A DNA stretch of 5,374 nucleotides, taken from assembly GCA_903873545.1 (NCBI GenBank), contig CAIQPA010000226.1, positions 1 through 5,374 on the forward strand. Reading direction: 5' to 3'. The notes beneath the pieces were generated by a model that saw only the letters and a program-made list of their open reading frames with translations, was not told the DNA's origin and searched no databases. A program made the position numbers and the translations under genes. Origin of the DNA: an uncultured delta proteobacterium. Its GTDB lineage: Bacteria > Myxococcota_A > Bradymonadia > REDH01. Shown piece by piece: positions 1 to 5,374 of this stretch. The first letter of the stretch is position 1, and every line of letters begins with the position of its first letter.

Positions 1-864
1 CCCGTCACGGTGACCATCGAGGGCGCCGTCGCGATGGCCCACCATGTCCGCGGCCGCGACACGCTCGCCGACTGGCAGGCGATGCAGCAGCTCGGCGCGC
101 CCTGGGCAGAGATTGAGACTGCAGGCTGGATTGGCACCATCCCCGCCTCGGTCGCGCTCGAGGTCGCCGACGCCGCTGTGCCTCAGGACTACTGGGCCCG
201 CGCGATGACGGCGGCCGGCACGCTCGGCGGCTTCGACCGTTCGACGCTCCGCGCCGAGCGCATCGTCGCAGACCGTGAGATCAGCGCTGGATACCTCCAC
301 TCCGGTTACCCCGTGATGGGCCACCTCGACGCGGCGCCCCAGGTGGCGCTCGTGAGCGGCAGCGCCGCCGACGGCATGTGGGGCCCCTTCCACGAGTTCG
401 GCCACAACCACCAGTGGAACGACTGGATCCTGCCCGGCACCACCGAAACCACCTGCAACCTCTGGTCGGTCTATCTCTCCGAAGAGGTGGCCGGCACTCC
501 GCGCGCATCGGCCCATCCGGCCATCACCGCCGCGAGCCGCGCCTCGACGATCGCCGCCTGGCGCCGCGCACCCAACTTTGCGAACTGGTCGGTCTGGACG
601 GCGCTCGAGACCTACCTGCAGCTCCAGGAGCGGTTCGGCTGGGAGCTCTTCTCAACCGTGTTCGCCCGCTACCGCAACATGACCTCATCGGAGCGGCCGG
701 CCGACGACGACAACGCCCGCATCCAGACCTGGGTCATCGAGTCGTCGCGCGCGGCCGGCTTCAACCTCATCAACTTCTACGAGGCCTGGGCCTTCCCCAT
801 CGATGCCGCCACCCGCGCCGCTGTCGCCGGCCTGCCCGAGTGGCTCGACCACCCGATGCGCTGA
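1..864 (+). CDS. M60-family (enhancin-like) zinc metallopeptidase, 3' part only
   Basis: This is the C-terminal 287 codons of a peptidase M60 protein. The reading frame is open to base 1, and the first visible residues (VTVTIEGAV) already match the interior of an M60 domain, so the GTG at 10 is not taken as the start. Counting from base 1, the zinc site HEFGHNHQ lies at residues 131-138: H131 and H135 as metal ligands and E132 as the catalytic base. E149, in TTETTCNL, fits the third ligand of the family pattern HExxHx(8,24)E. Other family hallmarks are APWAEI near residue 37 and HSGYPVM near residue 100. The protein ends soon after the domain (LPEWLDHPMR), with no C-terminal binding module. 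M60 enzymes usually cut glycoproteins such as mucins and are secreted or surface-bound. The substrate here, any signal peptide and any N-terminal modules are outside the window. The fold call is secure; the specificity is unknown. Confidence 0.9.
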   Translation, partial: PVTVTIEGAVAMAHHVRGRDTLADWQAMQQLGAPWAEIETAGWIGTIPASVALEVADAAVPQDYWARAMTAAGTLGGFDRSTLRAERIVADREISAGYLHSGYPVMGHLDAAPQVALVSGSAADGMWGPFHEFGHNHQWNDWILPGTTETTCNLWSVYLSEEVAGTPRASAHPAITAASRASTIAAWRRAPNFANWSVWTALETYLQLQERFGWELFSTVFARYRNMTSSERPADDDNARIQTWVIESSRAAGFNLINFYEAWAFPIDAATRAAVAGLPEWLDHPMR

Positions 865-897
865 CCACCGTCTGCAGCCACTCACCCTGAGCCAACC

Positions 898-987
898 ATG
901 AACGCACGCCGCGCTTCCTACCGATTCCTTGTCGCACTTCTGCTCCCTGCCGCGCTCCTCTGCCTGCTTCCTGCCCGGGCCTCCGCC
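898..987 (+). other. Sec signal peptide of the thioredoxin-TPR protein
   Basis: Residues 1-30 show four Arg in the first nine residues, a hydrophobic stretch around residues 10-25 (LVALLLPAALLCLLP), and a small-residue ASA site at 28-30. Cleavage after residue 30 would leave a mature protein starting AGVRW. A cysteine at residue 22 lies inside the hydrophobic core, not at a lipobox before the mature start, so signal peptidase I is more likely than lipoprotein processing. Confidence 0.75.
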
Positions 988-1980
988 GCAGGCGTGCGCT
1001 GGACCGAGGGCTCCTTCGAAGCGGCGCTCGCAGAGGCCAAGGCCGCGGGCAAGCCGCTGCTCATCGACCTCTACGCCACCTGGTGCGGCCCCTGTCACAA
1101 GCTCGATGCCGAGGTCTTCCCGACCGAGGAGGTGGCGAGCATCACCGATGGCATGATTGCGATGCGCATCGACGCCGAGTCAGCGGCCGGCATTCCGCTC
1201 GTGGAGCGCTACCATGTGGTCGGCTATCCGACCGTTCTGCTGCTCCGCGGCGACGGCACCGAGATCGACCGCATCTTCGGCTTCCTGCCTGCAACCGAGT
1301 TCGCCGCTGCGCTCACCGACGACCTCTCGGGCAAGGGCACGCTCGAGGCGCTCCGGGAGAAGGTGAAGGCCGCGCCGGACGACCTCGAACTGCTCTTCGA
1401 CTTCGGCTTCCGGGCCTCGGTGCGCGGCCTCGCGAACGAGTCCGAAGTTGCGCTGCAGACCGTCATCCAGCGGGCGAAGGGCAGTGCCACCGACCTCGAC
1501 CGGAGGGCGCTCATGGTGCTCGGAAAGTACCACTTCCTCCGTGGCTCGAAGCAGTATGCCAAGGCGGTCGAGACCTTTGTCCGCATCGAGCGCGACTTCC
1601 CCGACTCGAACGAGGCCTCCGAGGCGCGGGTGCAGACCGTGGTCGCCTACCTCAAGGCCGGCAACGGACCCGCCGCCGCTGCCGCCGCCGAGCGGGCCTT
1701 CGCAGCCGAGCCCGATGCGGGCACAGCCAATGCCATTGCCTGGTTCTACTTCCGCGAGAAGCGGGAGCTGGAGACCGGTATCGCCATCGCCCGCCGCGGC
1801 CTCGAACTTGCACCCAAGGATGCCGGTCTGCGCGACACGCTCGCAGAACTCCTCGCTGCCAACGGCGACCATGCCGGTGCTGCGACCGAGTCGGCCCGCG
1901 CGCAGGCCGACCAGCCCACCGACCCCTACTACGCAAAGCAGGCGGCCCGCTTCGCCGAGGCTGCCGCCGCGGCCCCCTGA
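898..1980 (+). CDS. Exported thioredoxin-fold protein with TPR-like C-terminal domain
   Basis: A 360-residue protein with three parts. Residues 1-30 look like a Sec signal peptide: basic MNARRASYR, a hydrophobic core of about 14 residues, then ASA with likely cleavage after residue 30. Residues about 33-142 form a thioredoxin domain with WCGPC (C63, C66) and the cis-proline loop GYPT (P111), so both redox cysteines and the cis-Pro are intact. The early part (AKAAGKPLLIDLYATWC) resembles the Thioredoxin_7/DsbD-gamma type. Residues about 200-355 are helical and Ala-rich, with TPR-like units around 202-235, 240-272, 273-307 and 308-341. The protein probably acts in the periplasm as a dithiol reductase or oxidoreductase, with the TPR part holding a partner; direction and substrate cannot be read from sequence. 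It starts 33 bases after the peptidase gene. I see no clear Shine-Dalgarno before the ATG, but the signal-peptide n-region supports this start. Confidence 0.88.
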   Translation: MNARRASYRFLVALLLPAALLCLLPARASAAGVRWTEGSFEAALAEAKAAGKPLLIDLYATWCGPCHKLDAEVFPTEEVASITDGMIAMRIDAESAAGIPLVERYHVVGYPTVLLLRGDGTEIDRIFGFLPATEFAAALTDDLSGKGTLEALREKVKAAPDDLELLFDFGFRASVRGLANESEVALQTVIQRAKGSATDLDRRALMVLGKYHFLRGSKQYAKAVETFVRIERDFPDSNEASEARVQTVVAYLKAGNGPAAAAAAERAFAAEPDAGTANAIAWFYFREKRELETGIAIARRGLELAPKDAGLRDTLAELLAANGDHAGAATESARAQADQPTDPYYAKQAARFAEAAAAAP

Positions 1981-1993
1981 GCCCATAAGCCGC

Positions 1994-2021
1994 TTGACGC
2001 AGCCGCTCGCGCGGGGCTAAC
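1994..2021 (+). promoter_or_regulatory. Possible sigma-70-type promoter for the prfB operon
   Basis: In the 90-base gap between the thioredoxin gene and prfB, TTGACG (1994-1999) matches the -35 consensus at five of six positions. A weak -10-like GCTAAC (2016-2021) follows after 16 bases, matching TATAAT at three of six. Transcription would start about 2028, leaving a leader of about 40 bases before the prfB ATG at 2071. The -35 is good and the -10 is poor, so this is only a candidate. No other promoter-like pair stood out in the gap. Confidence 0.35.
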
Positions 2022-2070
2022 CGACAGCCGCAACACGCGCCCATCCGGCGCCGCGCCCAGGGTCCCAAAG

Positions 2071-3217
2071 ATGGAACAGTTTCGTGAAGAGCTCCAGTCG
2101 CTGAATCAGCGGCTTGGCGAGCTCCGGGGGTATCTTTGACGTCGCTCGCAAGACCGAGAAACTTGAAGAGCTGAACTATCAGATGTCTGACCCCGCCTTC
2201 TGGGGAGACGCGGACAAGGCCCAGACTGTCATGCAGGAGCGGGCCAACCTGGAGAAGGTGTTGACCTTCTTCAAGGAGCTGTCTGGCAAACTTGCCGATT
2301 GCGGCGCGCTGCTCGAGCTGGGCGCCGAGATGGGTGAAGAGGCTGTCGCCGAGGACCTCAAGGTCGGCCTCGCCGAGGCCGACGCGGTACTCGAAAAGAT
2401 GCAGCTGGAGCGCATGCTCAGCGGCCCCACCGATCGCAACAACGCCATCGTCACCATTGCCGCCGGCGCCGGTGGCACCGAGAGCCAAGACTGGGCCCAC
2501 ATGCTCTACCGCATGTACCTCCGCTTCTGTGAGAAGAAGGGCTGGAAGACCGAGGTCCTTGACTACCAGGATGGCGAAGAGGCGGGCATCAAGGGCGCCA
2601 CCTTCCACGTCACCGGCGAGTTCGCCTTCGGCTACCTCCGACCGGAGACGGGCGTGCATCGCCTCGTGCGCATCTCCCCCTTCGACAGCCAGGCCCGCCG
2701 CCACACCTCGTTTGCCTCGGTCGGCGTGCTCCCCGAAATCGACGACGCCATCGAGGTCGACATCAAGGAGGCCGACCTCCGCATCGACACCTACCGCGCC
2801 TCGGGCTCCGGCGGACAGCACGTCAATCGGACCGACTCGGCCGTCCGAATCACCCACATCCCGACCAACACCGTCGTGCAGTGCCAGAGCGAGCGCTCGC
2901 AGCTCAAGAACCGCTCCACGGCCATGAAGATGCTCCGCAGCCGGCTCTACGAAGAAGAGCAGCGCAAGCGCGAAGCCATCAACGCAGCGCTCTACGCCGA
3001 CAAGGCCGATGTGGGTTGGGGCAGCCAGATTCGGAGCTACGTCCTCGCTCCCTACCAGATGGTCAAAGACCTCCGGACCCAGCACGAAACCAGCAACACG
3101 GGCGGCGTCCTCGACGGCGACCTGCAGCCCTTCATCGACACCTATCTCCTCCAGTTCGCGAACGCGATGGCAGCTCGCAAGGGCATTGCCGTCGCGCCCT
3201 CCGACGAAGCCTACTGA
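2071..3217 (+). CDS. prfB: Peptide chain release factor 2 (RF2), made by +1 programmed frameshift
   Basis: RF2 recognises UGA and UAA stop codons in the ribosomal A site and triggers hydrolysis of peptidyl-tRNA. The coding sequence is join(2071..2136, 2138..3217): 22 codons from ATG 2071, a skipped T at 2137, then 359 codons, giving 381 residues against 365 in E. coli. Read through the shift, the N-terminus runs MEQFREELQSLNQRLGELRG, YLDVARKTEKLEELNY, a normal RF2 start. Key motifs are GAGGTE (132-137), the stop-codon anticodon tripeptide SPF (202-204) and the catalytic GGQ (247-249), whose Gln is the usual PrmC methylation site. The residue matching E. coli K-12 Thr246 is Ala243, as in most bacteria. 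The C-terminus is longer than in E. coli (ends APSDEAY). AGGG at 2059-2062 is a modest Shine-Dalgarno 8 bases before the ATG. The downstream frame alone can be opened from TTG 2114, but that start loses the conserved N-terminal helix. lysS follows in the same operon. Confidence 0.96.
2126..2140 (+). promoter_or_regulatory. prfB +1 programmed ribosomal frameshift site
   Basis: The site reads GGGGG TAT CTT TGA C. It has an internal Shine-Dalgarno-like G run (2126-2130), a three-base spacer TAT, the slippery codon CTT (2134-2136), the in-frame stop TGA (2137-2139) and a following C that makes a weak termination context. It matches the E. coli prfB site base for base over these positions; only the A before the G run is replaced by C at 2125. 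When RF2 is scarce the ribosome pauses at TGA, peptidyl-tRNA-Leu slips from CUU to UUU, and translation resumes at GAC 2138. When RF2 is plentiful, a 22-residue peptide is released. This is negative autoregulation by the protein's own target codon. The sequence match is direct; activity is inferred from the family. Confidence 0.95.
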
Positions 3218-3228
3218 CGGGCCCACGC

Positions 3229-3232
<4 letters not shown>
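3215..3232 (+). other. Tandem in-frame TGA stops at the prfB-lysS junction
   Basis: The prfB stop is TGA followed by C (3215-3218). Four codons later, in the same frame, a second TGA (3230-3232) overlaps the lysS start as ATGA (3229-3232). A ribosome that reads through the first stop would therefore terminate exactly on the lysS start codon. No strong Shine-Dalgarno is visible before lysS, so coupling of lysS translation to prfB termination is plausible. Confidence 0.7.
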
Positions 3233-4784
<1,552 letters not shown>

Positions 4785-4788
<4 letters not shown>

Positions 4789-5374
4789 GCGATCAGGGGA
4801 CGCAGCAGCCGAAGGTCGCGCTCACCGCCAGCTACCACTGGCTGCTGGCGCGCCGCTACTTCGGCAGCCGCAGCAACCCGCGTCTGCCATCCCTTACCTC
4901 CACGCTCTCCATCTTGGCTGTCTCGCTCGGCGTCACCGCCATGATCATCGTGCTGGCGGTTATGGGCGGCTTTGAGAACGACCTGCGCGACAAGATTGTC
5001 GGGACCAAGGCGCATGTCCTCGTCTCTTCTGGTTCGGGCGACGACATGGGGAACGTGGCTCCGCTGCTCGCCTCGCTGCGCCAGCTGCCGGAGGTAAAGG
5101 GGGCATCGGCCTACCTCGAGTCCGACATGATGATGTCGAGCAACGTGAGCTACTCGGGCATCGTGCTCCGCGGCATCGACTGGCAGGAGACCGCCGAAAC
5201 ATCCGGGCTCCTCAAGACCATCCGCGCTGGCGAGATCTCCTGGCTCGACAGTCCCGACAAGGCCCGCCGCCGGCAGCTCTGGCCCCCACCCTCGGGCAGC
5301 GGCGACGGCAGCGGAAGCGGCGAAGGCAGTGGGATGGCCAACTACCGCCGGCTTCGGCAGCGCGCCGATGAGGC
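4785..5374 (+). CDS. lolC: Lipoprotein-releasing system permease LolC/LolE, 5' part
   Basis: The frame runs from ATG 4785 to the window edge without a stop (196 complete codons of a protein usually about 400-420 long). LolC/E is the inner-membrane subunit of the LolCDE ABC transporter, which extracts mature lipoproteins for transfer to the LolA chaperone. The sequence shows a short cytoplasmic N-terminus ending LLARRYFGSR, then the first membrane helix at about residues 41-61 (LSILAVSLGVTAMIIVLAVMG). This runs into the family signature VMGGFENDLRDKIVG, where E. coli has VMNGFE. The periplasmic MacB-like domain begins at HVLVSS. Its conserved elements include a region equivalent to the VLRGID stretch (127-132). 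A Gly/Ser-rich tract occupies residues 170-183. The ATP-binding domain and the other three membrane helices are not seen; a lolD gene is expected downstream. Whether this organism has one LolC/E or a LolC-LolE pair cannot be told here. Confidence 0.9.
5292..5333 (+). repeat. Gly/Ser-rich low-complexity tract inside lolC
   Basis: Fourteen codons (residues 170-183) encode SGSGDGSGSGEGSG. Gly alternates with Ser, Asp or Glu, built from imperfect GGC-AGC and GGC-GAC/GAA units. The tract follows a WPPP turn and precedes a basic stretch (NYRRLRQRADE). It looks like a flexible acidic linker inserted in the periplasmic domain, probably grown by slippage of GGC-rich units. E. coli LolC has nothing similar at this position as far as I recall. 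Confidence 0.8.

Noticed and set aside
10..12. GTG at 10 as the start of the M60 gene
   Set aside because: The frame is open to the window edge and conserved M60 domain sequence is already in progress at this point, so the true start lies upstream.
862..900. Readthrough fusion of the M60 peptidase to the thioredoxin gene, which lie in the same frame with 11 sense codons between stop and ATG
   Set aside because: Sharing a frame has a one-in-three chance, no recoding signal is visible, and fusion would bury the signal peptide of the thioredoxin protein.
2003..2014. Short inverted repeat CCGC-TCGC-GCGG after the thioredoxin gene, considered as a terminator
   Set aside because: The stem is only four base pairs and no T tract follows; it also overlaps the spacer of the candidate promoter.
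2114..2137. TTG 2114 as the start of prfB
   Set aside because: It would give a start of MASSGGIFDVARK and discard the conserved N-terminal helix encoded from ATG 2071; the complete frameshift signal explains the frame change.
1652..3226. Long open frame on the minus strand (524 codons) across the thioredoxin gene and prfB
   Set aside because: It runs opposite two well-supported genes, its translation shows no recognisable family, and long antisense frames are expected in GC-rich coding DNA because of third-position bias.
2881..3228. In-frame upstream extension of lysS into prfB
   Set aside because: The frame is open but its translation is Arg/Pro-rich shadow sequence of prfB with no LysS similarity; the ATG at 3229 gives a normal LysS N-terminus.

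Overview
This is a GC-rich window (about two-thirds GC in a line I counted by hand) from what looks like a Gram-negative bacterium. Four features point that way: a Sec-exported thioredoxin, an M60-type metallopeptidase, a LolC/E lipoprotein-release permease (which implies an outer membrane), and the gene order prfB-lysS-lolC. From memory, that order is typical of deltaproteobacterial lineages in the broad sense (Myxococcota, Bradymonadota, Desulfobacterota). The assignment is an inference from gene order and motifs, not a database result.

All five genes are on the + strand and almost no sequence is non-coding. Bases 1-864 are the 3' part of an M60/enhancin-like zinc metallopeptidase gene that begins upstream of the window. 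After 33 bases comes a gene for an exported thioredoxin-fold protein with a CGPC active site and a TPR-like C-terminal half (898-1980). A 90-base gap, the only sizeable one, holds a possible sigma-70-type promoter. It precedes prfB (2071-3217), which encodes peptide chain release factor 2. prfB is split by an in-frame TGA at codon 23 and carries the classical +1 programmed frameshift site, so the full protein of 381 residues is made only by frameshifting. lysS (3229-4788, class II lysyl-tRNA synthetase) follows after 11 bases. lolC/E (4785 to the window end, truncated) overlaps lysS by an ATGA.

prfB-lysS-lolC therefore looks like one tightly packed, probably translationally coupled operon linking termination, tRNA charging and lipoprotein export. 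The two upstream genes encode proteins expected to act in the periplasm or outside the cell, and they may form a separate unit. All four stop codons visible in the window are TGA, the codon read by RF2. A second in-frame TGA backs up the prfB stop and overlaps the lysS start.

I found no mobile element, CRISPR array, RNA gene or convincing terminator, and no undescribed system. The points most worth a second look are the recoded prfB, a roughly 12-residue insertion in the OB-fold of LysS, a Gly/Ser-rich tract in the periplasmic domain of LolC/E, and the stop/start architecture of the operon.
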